Source: Thermoflavifilum thermophilum (GTDB lineage: Bacteria > Bacteroidota > Bacteroidia > Chitinophagales > Chitinophagaceae). Taken from it: DNA of 64,000 nucleotides. The first letter of the stretch is position 1. Each line of letters opens with the position of its first letter. Positions 54,914 to 63,617 of the stretch are shown in pieces. The position numbers were made by a program, and so were the translations under genes. The stretch is from assembly GCF_900116565.1 (NCBI RefSeq), contig NZ_FPCJ01000001.1, forward strand, positions 930,001-994,000, in the 5' to 3' direction. The notes under the pieces are model-generated. The model saw nothing but the letters and a program-made list of their open reading frames with translations, did not search any database and was not told the origin of the DNA.

Positions 54914-56098
54914 GTGTCAGATAAGATTTGTTATTACGATGTGGTGATTGCAGGAGCCGGTTGTGCGGGTTTAAGTCTGGCCGTCAGGATGGCCCGATCA
55001 CCGGCTTTATCATCATGGAATATTTTATTGCTTGAACAACAGGAAAAAAATCAAAACGACCGCACCTGGTGTTTCTGGGAATCGGGAAAGGGTTATTTTG
55101 AATCCATCGTGCAACATCGCTGGTCTGCAGGTGATGTAATAACAGATGAAAAATGCATTTGCCTGGACTTCGAACCGTTTGAATACAAAATGATACGAAG
55201 CAAACATTTTTATGCGTATTGCAAGGAGATATTACAACAAGTTAACGAACAAAACCAAGCACGAAGAATAGACATTTGGTATGAACCTGTCACACAGATA
55301 CTTGACAAGGAAACCTATGCTGAGGTACACACCTCATATCATACCATCCGGTGCAGATTTGCATTCAGCAGTTTGCCAAGAGATATTCCACAGGATAAAT
55401 CTATTCATTTTCTCTGGCAGCATTTTCAGGGATGGCTGATTCGAAGTGCGACACCGGTATTTGATGCATCGCGCATGGTGTTGATGGATTTCCGTGTGCC
55501 CCAACAACAGGCTACAGCATTCATGTATGTATTGCCATTCAGCGCTCAAGAAGCATTAATTGAATACACCGTATTTTCAAAACAATTGTTGTTGCCTGAA
55601 GTATATGATGCATGTATTGAACAGTATATGCAAATGCATTATCCTGATTTATCTTTTGAAATCCTCGAAAAAGAACAGGGAAAAATTCCCATGACGGATT
55701 ATACCTTCCCCCAAACGGATAAACATGTAATCTATATCGGCACATCTGGTGGACAAACAAAGGGCTCCACCGGATATACTTTTCCATTCATTCAGCAGCA
55801 TTCCGATGCAATCTTGCAGGCACTCGAAAATGGAAATTCGCCGCATATCTATCATCAGCCAAGAAAAAAATTTTATCGTTATTATGATCGCTTGCTTTTG
55901 GATGTATTGAGCAAATCGCTGTATCCGGGAGATAAACTATTTGCAGATTTGTTTGATAAGAATCAAACAGACAAAGTAATTCGTTTTTTAAATGAACAAT
56001 CCACTTTCTGGGAAGACATCTCCATTATTCTTTCATTGCCCAAAAAACCTTTTCTCGAAGCTGCTCTGGATACATGGAAACAAAATTTAAACAGATAA
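54914..56098 (+). CDS. crtY: lycopene beta-cyclase (CrtY/CrtL type)
   Basis: A flavoprotein of about 394 residues closing both ends of lycopene to beta-carotene. FAD site AGAGCAGLSLAVRMA at about 12-26, NDRTWCFW at about 50, LIEYTVFS and the GGQTKGSTGYTFPF segment in the second half match the CrtY family. There is no ATG: GTG at 54914 is used, with a TTG two codons earlier as the alternative. It ends 2 bp before the convergent GH43 stop, leaving no room for a separate terminator. Confidence 0.92.
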   Translation: MSDKICYYDVVIAGAGCAGLSLAVRMARSPALSSWNILLLEQQEKNQNDRTWCFWESGKGYFESIVQHRWSAGDVITDEKCICLDFEPFEYKMIRSKHFYAYCKEILQQVNEQNQARRIDIWYEPVTQILDKETYAEVHTSYHTIRCRFAFSSLPRDIPQDKSIHFLWQHFQGWLIRSATPVFDASRMVLMDFRVPQQQATAFMYVLPFSAQEALIEYTVFSKQLLLPEVYDACIEQYMQMHYPDLSFEILEKEQGKIPMTDYTFPQTDKHVIYIGTSGGQTKGSTGYTFPFIQQHSDAILQALENGNSPHIYHQPRKKFYRYYDRLLLDVLSKSLYPGDKLFADLFDKNQTDKVIRFLNEQSTFWEDISIILSLPKKPFLEAALDTWKQNLNR

Positions 56099-56100
56099 TC

Positions 56101-57768
56101 CTATTTATCTTTCGAGGGTAATACGCGAAACCAATCCACATCTACGTAGCCAGCATCATTGGTTTGCATGTTGCTGGTGCAGAATAATCCGATTTTGGCT
56201 CCAATCCATTTTCCTTGCACAGCTGTGAATACACTATCCACATCCACAAAATCTTTTCCATTCAAACTATAAGCAAAACGACATTGTGCATGTTCATTCA
56301 CCGATACACGAAAATAAAACGTGCTGTCGGCCGAGGTAATCAGATGGCTGATTTGTTCTTTCTGTCCTTCATCGGCATGCATGCATGTGATATAATCCAG
56401 CTGAATTCCCTGATCCGTAGCGGTAGGAGCCAAACAGGCATAATTCATACCCATGATAATAAGTCCCGCCCGATCGCCTTTTTGCAAAGGATGAAATTGC
56501 AGTTTGGTTACCACCTCAAATTGGGGTGCAGGAAATTTTTGCATTAAGATATTGGGTACATCCCAATAATTTCTGTAATGCGGCTGCATGGGTTGTGCGT
56601 ACAAACGCAAATAACCCGAAGCTGTCAGATAATACCATGTGGCTTGTGGATTGGCTTGCCATTGCCATTGCAAGCCTAATTGCCGAGAGTTGAATTCATC
56701 AGATGTTTGCGGTACTTCTACGGGATAGGTTTTTCCCACATCGGGCTTTGGGTAGGTTTCCACGGGTTCACCGATGCCATCCTTATCTGCATCTATACCA
56801 ATCAAAGGCCAGTCATTGATCCATTTCATTGGTTCCAGATAAGTAACTCTTCCATACGCACCCATGTCTCTGAAATGAATAAACCAATCTTGCTTGCCAT
56901 CGGGTGTAGTGATCCATGCACCTTGATGAGGTCCGTTAATGGATGTATTGCCTTGATGCATGACTACTTTTCTTTCATACGGACCGTAAATATGTTTTGA
57001 ACGCAATACCAGCTGATAGCCCTGTGGTACACCGCCAGCCGGAGCAAAGATGTAATAATAGCCGTTGCGTTTATACAATTTAGGTCCTTCGATAGTGGGG
57101 TCTATGCCATGTCCATCATACACAATCACACCCTTATCGATTACCTGTGTGCCTGCTCGATTCATTTTGTGAATCACCAATATGCTTTTGATACCGGCCC
57201 GGCTACCGGCAAAAGCATGTATCAGATAAGCTTGTCCATCATCATCCCAGAAAGGACAGGGATCAATCAATCCTTTCCCTTTCAACACCCACAAAGGTTT
57301 TGTCCATGGGCCTTCTGGCCGTTTTGCTTTCACCAGATAAATACCGAAATCGGGATCGGGATAATAAATATAAAATGAGTCGTTATGATAGCGAATAGCA
57401 GGCGCCCACACACCATTGCCGTGTTGGGTTTTTGCAAAATGATGAACGGGAATCAGCTGAGGCAATGCATGTCCGATAATTTTCCAATTGACCAGATCTT
57501 TAGAATGCAGGATGGGCAGCCCTGGTACCGCATCAAAACTGGATGCCACCAGGTAATAATCATTTCCCACGCGACATAGATCCGGATCAGAATAATCAGC
57601 AAAAATCACAGGGTTGCGGTATTTACCGTTTCCCAGATCTGAGATCCAGGCAGGCCTATTATTTTCTGTTTGCTTTTGCTGCGCAAAAGAAGACAAATAA
57701 AACATACACACCAAGCAACACACAATAAAAGATATTGCTGCGTGCCAAGAGATGCGTTTATGCTTCAT
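56101..57768 (-). CDS. glycoside hydrolase family 43 protein
   Basis: A 555-residue exported enzyme with a signal peptide (about 1-30). The five-bladed propeller of GH43 covers about 45-330: NPVIFADYSDPDLCRVG (base Asp), GLIDPCPFWDDDG (Asp) and TIEGPKLYKR (acid Glu). A C-terminal concanavalin-like domain follows (about 360-550), as in beta-xylosidase/arabinofuranosidase subfamilies (possibly GH43_12). In a pectin locus, removal of arabinose or xylose side chains is likely; the exact activity is uncertain. Last gene of the locus, 14 bp after a pectinesterase. Confidence 0.9.
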   Translation of the reverse strand: MKHKRISWHAAISFIVCCLVCMFYLSSFAQQKQTENNRPAWISDLGNGKYRNPVIFADYSDPDLCRVGNDYYLVASSFDAVPGLPILHSKDLVNWKIIGHALPQLIPVHHFAKTQHGNGVWAPAIRYHNDSFYIYYPDPDFGIYLVKAKRPEGPWTKPLWVLKGKGLIDPCPFWDDDGQAYLIHAFAGSRAGIKSILVIHKMNRAGTQVIDKGVIVYDGHGIDPTIEGPKLYKRNGYYYIFAPAGGVPQGYQLVLRSKHIYGPYERKVVMHQGNTSINGPHQGAWITTPDGKQDWFIHFRDMGAYGRVTYLEPMKWINDWPLIGIDADKDGIGEPVETYPKPDVGKTYPVEVPQTSDEFNSRQLGLQWQWQANPQATWYYLTASGYLRLYAQPMQPHYRNYWDVPNILMQKFPAPQFEVVTKLQFHPLQKGDRAGLIIMGMNYACLAPTATDQGIQLDYITCMHADEGQKEQISHLITSADSTFYFRVSVNEHAQCRFAYSLNGKDFVDVDSVFTAVQGKWIGAKIGLFCTSNMQTNDAGYVDVDWFRVLPSKDK

Positions 57769-57782
57769 GCTGATTGGATTGT

Positions 57783-58832
57783 TTATAGTTGAGAAAATGG
57801 ATTCCAACTACTGGCAGGGTTTGTAAAAATTTGTTTTATCGTGTAGATTGATGCCTGCTTTGCATTCAGCTGATGCGACCATTTCACGCGATCAGCGGGT
57901 TTTGCACCGTGACCGGTAGAATGATATTCTGCATAAAACACCGTTTTTTCATTATCCGGATTGCGCCAGTTATCCCATCCTTCCGGACGAATAAAGCCTC
58001 CCATTTCGCAACGGATAAATACTGTTTTGGCATACTTTCGCCAGGGACGACCTAAGTAAACTTTATCCACACCCGCCGTGGCCTGAATTTGACAATCACG
58101 AAAAACCAATCCATATTTTGCATCAGCCGGAGTGGATGCGGCAGTAATGAAAGAGTTGGCTTTGCAAACAATCGTGCAACTATCAAACAATGCGGTAGCT
58201 TCACCAAAGATAAAATCAGTTGTACCTTCAATGGTGCAATCACGAAAATATTGCCTGTTGTGCTCGCCGGTTACATATAATGCATCTTGATTGCCGATGA
58301 TCCGGCAATGCACAAACATACAACGATCGGCATCCACGGCCAGTGCAATGGCTTGCCCTACGGGGCCTGCATCATTTTGAAAAGTAATGTTTTCAGCATA
58401 AAAATCACTGCCCTGTACCAGCACAGTGGGGGTGTAGAACGTACTATTGGGACCCTTGTTTATTTTTTTGAAATAATCATCATAGACAATGATGGTACTG
58501 TCTGCATCTTCACCCACAAGAGCAATCTTGGGATTCCATTCAGGAATGAAGACCTTTTCATGATAGATGCCTTTTTTGATAAAGATGCGAATTGGCTCAT
58601 AGGGAAATGATTTGCAGGCTTCAATAGCAGCCTGAATAGAGGTGAAATCACCTTTGCCATCCTGAGCAACTACATAATCATATTTTTTTTGATTTGCCGT
58701 TAAAGCTTGCTGCGCATTTGCAGGATTCAGGACACAGCAACAACTAATCAAACATAAAACCGTAAAAAATGAACTAATAAGGTTTCCAATCCTGCAGGAT
58801 ATTTGCCAATGTATAGGCTTTGGCTTCATCAT
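57783..58832 (-). CDS. pectin methylesterase (CE8), copy 1
   Basis: About 349 residues with a signal peptide (hydrophobic part about 17-35). The right-handed beta-helix of CE8 has the active-site blocks NQDALYV, GTTDFIFGEA with the nucleophilic Asp, and LGRPWRKYAKTVF with the catalytic Arg. It removes methyl groups from homogalacturonan. The chosen ATG at 58832 is inside the end of the preceding pectinesterase gene (59-bp overlap); no start after the upstream stop keeps the signal peptide. Confidence 0.9.
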   Translation of the reverse strand: MMKPKPIHWQISCRIGNLISSFFTVLCLISCCCVLNPANAQQALTANQKKYDYVVAQDGKGDFTSIQAAIEACKSFPYEPIRIFIKKGIYHEKVFIPEWNPKIALVGEDADSTIIVYDDYFKKINKGPNSTFYTPTVLVQGSDFYAENITFQNDAGPVGQAIALAVDADRCMFVHCRIIGNQDALYVTGEHNRQYFRDCTIEGTTDFIFGEATALFDSCTIVCKANSFITAASTPADAKYGLVFRDCQIQATAGVDKVYLGRPWRKYAKTVFIRCEMGGFIRPEGWDNWRNPDNEKTVFYAEYHSTGHGAKPADRVKWSHQLNAKQASIYTIKQIFTNPASSWNPFSQL

Positions 58833-59772
58833 CTGTAAGTTGATGCGACCATGCAACCCGCTGCTGGGGCTGATATCCGGGACCTGTGTTTTGATATTCT
58901 GCATAGTAAGCTGTTAAATCATTCTGTGTATCGTGCCAATTGCTCCATCCTTCCGGTGCAATCATATTGTCCAAGTAGCAATACAGATATACCACACGCG
59001 CATAAGGCCGCCAGGGCCGACCCAGATAAAACGAGTGGGGTGGTGCATTGCCTGTAATTTCGCAATGAAGAAATACATAGCCAAATCGATTTCCCTGTGG
59101 TGTGGATGCCGCTGTGATATAATGCCCGCCGCTTTTGCAGTAAATCAGACAACTGTCAAACACAGCCGTGGCTGATCCAAAAATAAAATCAGTTGTACCT
59201 TCCACATAACAATCCCGATAATATTGGCGGCTATTGCTTGATCCAGGATTTCCGGTGTACAAAGTATCCTGAAAACCAAGAAAGCGACAATGATGAAAAT
59301 AAACCCGATCACCTGATACATAAGCTGCCACAGCCTGACCTACCGGCCCGGCATCGTTTTGAAACGTAATGTTTTCGGCTACCACATCATTGGCATAAAT
59401 ATACACACTCGCCGAACCTGAAGTCCCCAGCGGATTTCCGGCACTATCCAGTTTACTGGCATAATCGCCATACACCAGAATTACACTGTCCACATTTTCT
59501 CCCATCAGTTTGATAAAACGCTTGCTGGCCGGTATCACGATTTTTTCACGGTAGATGCCGTTTTTTATGTAAATGTAGGTGGTATCGGTTGCGGAATCGG
59601 GTACGGCCGAGATGGCCGACTGCACCGTGGTAAAATCACCACTGCCATCTTGGGCCACAACAATTTCACGGCGCTGATTGGTTTGCCCGTCTTGTGATGA
59701 TGCCTGATTTGTTTTCAGACATCCCAGATGGAAACCCGAAATCATGCATAAAAACAACAAACAGGTTTTCAT
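58774..59772 (-). CDS. pectin methylesterase (CE8), copy 2
   Basis: A 332-residue lipoprotein (signal ending GFHLGC) with CE8 blocks FQDTLYT, GTTDFIFGSA and LGRPWRPYARVVY. It is a clear paralogue of the neighbouring gene, but lipid-anchored. The ATG at 59772 overlaps the stop of the GDSL gene by 4 bp; an open frame upstream of this ATG is antisense-like and has no family similarity. Confidence 0.92.
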   Translation of the reverse strand: MKTCLLFLCMISGFHLGCLKTNQASSQDGQTNQRREIVVAQDGSGDFTTVQSAISAVPDSATDTTYIYIKNGIYREKIVIPASKRFIKLMGENVDSVILVYGDYASKLDSAGNPLGTSGSASVYIYANDVVAENITFQNDAGPVGQAVAAYVSGDRVYFHHCRFLGFQDTLYTGNPGSSNSRQYYRDCYVEGTTDFIFGSATAVFDSCLIYCKSGGHYITAASTPQGNRFGYVFLHCEITGNAPPHSFYLGRPWRPYARVVYLYCYLDNMIAPEGWSNWHDTQNDLTAYYAEYQNTGPGYQPQQRVAWSHQLTDDEAKAYTLANILQDWKPY

Positions 59773-60431
59773 GTATGAAAGATTTGGGGAAAATGTTTGG
59801 TTAAATATTTCCACACAGCATCTGCAATTTGTTGTTGGCCGGCCAGATTGGGATGCAGGCCATCTGCATAATTTTCCGGAGAAACCACATGCAACAGTGA
59901 AACAAAGCCCGTACGCATGCTTTTGGCAAGCTGACGGTACCGTTTTTCGAGTTGAAACAATGCCTCTTGTGTGCGAGCATTGTATTGTTTTTGCCGATTC
60001 AAGGCCGACATGCTTTGCAGATTGATATTGCAAGGCGATAAAATAATCACCTTTGCTTGCGGATTAACCTGGCGAATTTGTTCAATCATCCACCGCATGT
60101 TTTGTACACAGCTGTCAACCTGTGCAGATGAAGCATTTTTCAAATCATTTACTCCCAAAAAAATCAAATAAAATGCAGCTTGCGGGTATTGTTGCAATAC
60201 AGGCAATAGCTCCTGCTTATCGGCTGTTCTTCTCCCGTTTCGACCTGCATTGATGAATTGCCATTGATCATGACCATGTTGTTGCTGCAGCATCCATACC
60301 CAGCTATGGCCATCTACTTCAGCTCCATGCGTGATGGAGTCACCAAAGCAAACCACCTGAACGGGAGCTGGCTGTAGCATGAAGGCCCACAAACTCATCC
60401 ATCCCAGCATCCAGCAAGATTTTAAAAGCAT
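59769..60431 (-). CDS. GDSL/SGNH esterase, rhamnogalacturonan acetylesterase-like
   Basis: A 220-residue exported SGNH hydrolase. Block I is FGDSITHG (Ser), block II region GRNGRRT, block III GVNDL (Asn), block V DGLHPN (Asp, His). In a pectin locus this best fits deacetylation of rhamnogalacturonan or galacturonan; the acyl group cannot be told from sequence. It lies 12 bp after the pectate lyase and overlaps the next gene by 4 bp. Confidence 0.86.
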   Translation of the reverse strand: MLLKSCWMLGWMSLWAFMLQPAPVQVVCFGDSITHGAEVDGHSWVWMLQQQHGHDQWQFINAGRNGRRTADKQELLPVLQQYPQAAFYLIFLGVNDLKNASSAQVDSCVQNMRWMIEQIRQVNPQAKVIILSPCNINLQSMSALNRQKQYNARTQEALFQLEKRYRQLAKSMRTGFVSLLHVVSPENYADGLHPNLAGQQQIADAVWKYLTKHFPQIFHT

Positions 60432-60443
60432 GATATATTGGAT

Positions 60444-62000
60444 TTATTGCATGCCGGTTAAACTATTCAGATACACTTCCAGATTGGTATAATGTTTATC
60501 CAGTGTATAAAGATTCCGGTCCGAAGGATCGTGTGGATTTAATCCATGCTGGATTTCCCAGTCATCGGGCATGCCATCGTGATCGCTATCCACCGGTGGT
60601 GTGGCCGACGGATAATTGGGATAGCCCCCCACATCGTTTTGTGAATCAATGATGCCTGAAGGATGCGTAATACCTGTAGCATTGATTTGCGCATAAGCTG
60701 CCCCTTCATAATGAGCGGTGCCGGTGCGTACTTCTTCCACAATGCGCTGATCAATGGGATCACGCTGCGGCAGAATCGCTCCCGCACTGTCGAGTACCGA
60801 CTGATATGCATCCTGTGCCGTTTGCGTGCGCACGGGAGCATAGGGAAAAGGTGCATCCACGCGCGCTTGTTGCATGAGTTGAGTTGCCCGGTAATAACCA
60901 TCGGGTTGCACGCCCTTGCTCCAATTATCAGCACTCACATCCGGATAACCTTCTACCACATTGCCGTTGATATAAAACTGTCCGCCCCACAATGTATCCG
61001 GATACACGGCAGCATCTGAAGCATAATAGTAGCTGGTGTATTGCAAAATGCGATTGCGTAAGTTTTTATTGCTGCTCACGGTAAGATCACCGGGCGTGGC
61101 GGGGCCGGGTTTGTAATAGTTGTTCACCATGTTGTAATGCCCGCCTTCACCACCATAAGCGGAATTGATATTGCCCCAGTTGTAAATCACATTGTTGCGG
61201 AAATCCACTATCTCTGAATCAGGCTTTCCCGTATAGCGGCTACCACAGAAACGCGGATTGCGGCTGGTATGATCGGCCAGCAGATTGTGGTGAAACGATG
61301 CCATGTATCCACCCCAGATGCCGCCATAGCCGTGATCGCCTTTGGGATGATAAGAATGATAGAGACTTTCACTCAAAATACACCATTGCAACGTAAAGTT
61401 TTTGATATCATAAAAACTCCCGGCTTCATCGATTGACCAGCTTAAGGAACAATGATCGATGATGATGTCGTGATAGCCGCCGCCATTGGCATGCATGGCA
61501 TCGTCAGGATATTTATCGATATCGCCCATCCGGCAGCGCAAATAACGGATGATGAGGTGATTGGCCTGAATGGATACGGTATATCCAGCAATGCAGATGC
61601 CGGCTCCGGGTGCAGTTTGTCCCGCAATGGTGATGCTGTCGTGTGTGATTTTCAAGGGACTTTTCAAATAAATAATTCCCGACACACGAAACACGATGGT
61701 ACGATGCCCGGCATTCAATGCATCGCGCAAGCTACCGGGCCCGCTATCATTCAAGTTGGTTACTTCATACACATCGCCGCCCCGGCCGCCCCAGGCCAAT
61801 CGCCCGCCCCCTTCGGCTCCCGGGAAAGCCAGATAAGGCTCACCCACCTGTGCAGTATCGCCGGATCCCGGACCGGAAGGAGATGTGGGCTGGCCTGCCT
61901 TCTTGCAGCCCGAAGCCTGCCAGATGATCAAACAGCCAAAAACAGCACCAGCCAAGGTTTTCCAATACATCATAACCTGGAGCTTTCTTACCAATCGCAT
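60444..62000 (-). CDS. pectate lyase lipoprotein (PL1 family)
   Basis: A 518-residue lipoprotein (signal ending QASGCKK). It opens with FPGAEGGGRLAWGGRGGDVYEVTNLNDSGPGSLRDAL, the usual start of Bacteroidota PL1 enzymes, quoted here only in part as motif; the beta-helix follows (IIIDHCSLSWSIDEAGSFYD). The C-terminus has a calcium-binding type DSDHDGMPDDWE and ends near LNSLTGMQ. It cuts polygalacturonate by beta-elimination. Met1 or Met10 may be the start. It lies 9 bp after the beta-helix lipoprotein gene. Confidence 0.88.
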   Translation of the reverse strand: MRLVRKLQVMMYWKTLAGAVFGCLIIWQASGCKKAGQPTSPSGPGSGDTAQVGEPYLAFPGAEGGGRLAWGGRGGDVYEVTNLNDSGPGSLRDALNAGHRTIVFRVSGIIYLKSPLKITHDSITIAGQTAPGAGICIAGYTVSIQANHLIIRYLRCRMGDIDKYPDDAMHANGGGYHDIIIDHCSLSWSIDEAGSFYDIKNFTLQWCILSESLYHSYHPKGDHGYGGIWGGYMASFHHNLLADHTSRNPRFCGSRYTGKPDSEIVDFRNNVIYNWGNINSAYGGEGGHYNMVNNYYKPGPATPGDLTVSSNKNLRNRILQYTSYYYASDAAVYPDTLWGGQFYINGNVVEGYPDVSADNWSKGVQPDGYYRATQLMQQARVDAPFPYAPVRTQTAQDAYQSVLDSAGAILPQRDPIDQRIVEEVRTGTAHYEGAAYAQINATGITHPSGIIDSQNDVGGYPNYPSATPPVDSDHDGMPDDWEIQHGLNPHDPSDRNLYTLDKHYTNLEVYLNSLTGMQ

Positions 62001-62009
62001 AACTTCCCT

Positions 62010-63581
62010 TTACGGCAACCAGCGCGGATCCCCGGCTTTGTAACTGGCTGCAAAGTTGGCATCCATGAGCGTGAAATCGCCTGTAGATGGCGAACGGAAC
62101 AACGCTGTGGATGAGCCATTGTAGGCCGTAGCACCATAAATATTGTTGGCACTAAACACACAATCGGTGGTATAAAAACAGTTGGTTACCGTCAGGTTGG
62201 GCGTGGATTTAATCCAGTTGGCATTCGTGGGATCCAGTGTGCTGCCAAAGATGTTGTTTGAAAGAACAAAGTTTGAGGGGAAATAGGTATAGTTTATGAA
62301 ATACCCACCCTGATTGATAAAGGCATTAAATGTACAATGATCAACCACACAGGAAGTGGGATGCACATTGTCTTCTCTGATGAAATAATAAATGTTGTAG
62401 AAGGTACTGTTGTGAATTTCAATATTGTCAATCATGGCGCTGGAGCTGGCATTGGCATAGAATACGGCGTATTTATTTTGGACACCAATGCTATCGAAAA
62501 TGCAGTTGTTCACATACAGTTTTCGAATTGTATCATTGGCTGTTTTCAAACGAATCAACGAATTGGTAAATACACCCTGAGTCGTACAATTCACCAGGCT
62601 TACAGTACCTATTGTGGCCGTATTTCCCACATTCATCAGATATTGTGCACCATTAGTTGCAATTACTAAATCAGAAAAACGGATAGAATCAATCTTTCCG
62701 GTTGCATCAAAATTGCTGCTGAGCAACAACACAGCCGGCGTACTGAAACCCATGCCACTCATGATGGTAACAGCACGATCAAAAGTATAAGTGGAAGGAA
62801 TGGTATAGGTTTGCCCACGCGCCAGCAATACAATGCTGCCCGATGGAATCTGCGGCAGGGTGTCGTACAATACCGTAGGCCTGCCCGTAATGCCGCGAAG
62901 GTCAATGATATTTCCGGTCAGTGCAGGCTTGGTAGTAAAGGTGATTAGTCCTTTGCTTTTGGTCCCGGCAAAAATCTGAGCTGTGTAAGTTGTACCGGGT
63001 TGCAATCCATTCACGATAATCATGCCATTGGCATTATCTGTACTGCTCACCTGCACATGCATAGTATCTCCGTTGGCGGCCGTCAGCACAATCAGATTCA
63101 CACCGGCCGTAGGTGTCCAGTTTAGTCGAACAGCATCATCTAAAATATCGGAGTTCAGCAGCGTTCCGAATATTTGCACACCGGTTAAGGTAAATGAACT
63201 GGTGCTATATACCCAATTGGATGAATCAGCGCCATCAGCAGCATTGGCACGTACCCGTACGAAATATTTCACCCGATCGGCAAGCGTATCATCCGTTACC
63301 ACCAGATAATTGGTATCGGCAACCAACGTAAAATCGGCACCCGACTGGAAAGTGGAATCCCGGCCGATTTGCACCGTATAGCTCACATGCATGGTACTGG
63401 TATAAAGCGATGCTGGCCAGGAGATATTCACCAATGTATCGTAGGCAATGATGCTAATAGAAGTTGGTGTGAAAATGCGGCTGGGATAGAACTGATTGAC
63501 CGGTTTTTTTTCACAAGCATTCACCAATCCGATCAACAGCATGCCGATTGCGAGCCAGTATATTGAAAAATATTTTTTCAT
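62010..63581 (-). CDS. surface lipoprotein with fibronectin-like domains and DUF4957/DUF5123-type beta-helix
   Basis: A 523-residue lipoprotein (signal ending LVNACEKKP). Two fibronectin type III-like domains cover about 35-130 and 130-215 (ISWPASLYTS, LQPGTTYTAQI), then a right-handed beta-helix of about 300 residues with many Asn/Ser/Thr turns. The layout matches DUF4957/DUF5123 proteins of Bacteroidota pectin loci. No catalytic residues are evident, so it may bind pectin at the cell surface. It lies between susD and the pectate lyase. Confidence 0.82.
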   Translation of the reverse strand: MKKYFSIYWLAIGMLLIGLVNACEKKPVNQFYPSRIFTPTSISIIAYDTLVNISWPASLYTSTMHVSYTVQIGRDSTFQSGADFTLVADTNYLVVTDDTLADRVKYFVRVRANAADGADSSNWVYSTSSFTLTGVQIFGTLLNSDILDDAVRLNWTPTAGVNLIVLTAANGDTMHVQVSSTDNANGMIIVNGLQPGTTYTAQIFAGTKSKGLITFTTKPALTGNIIDLRGITGRPTVLYDTLPQIPSGSIVLLARGQTYTIPSTYTFDRAVTIMSGMGFSTPAVLLLSSNFDATGKIDSIRFSDLVIATNGAQYLMNVGNTATIGTVSLVNCTTQGVFTNSLIRLKTANDTIRKLYVNNCIFDSIGVQNKYAVFYANASSSAMIDNIEIHNSTFYNIYYFIREDNVHPTSCVVDHCTFNAFINQGGYFINYTYFPSNFVLSNNIFGSTLDPTNANWIKSTPNLTVTNCFYTTDCVFSANNIYGATAYNGSSTALFRSPSTGDFTLMDANFAASYKAGDPRWLP

Positions 63582-63617
63582 AGTCTATCTTGTTTTATCA
63601 TTCATGATAATAATCAT

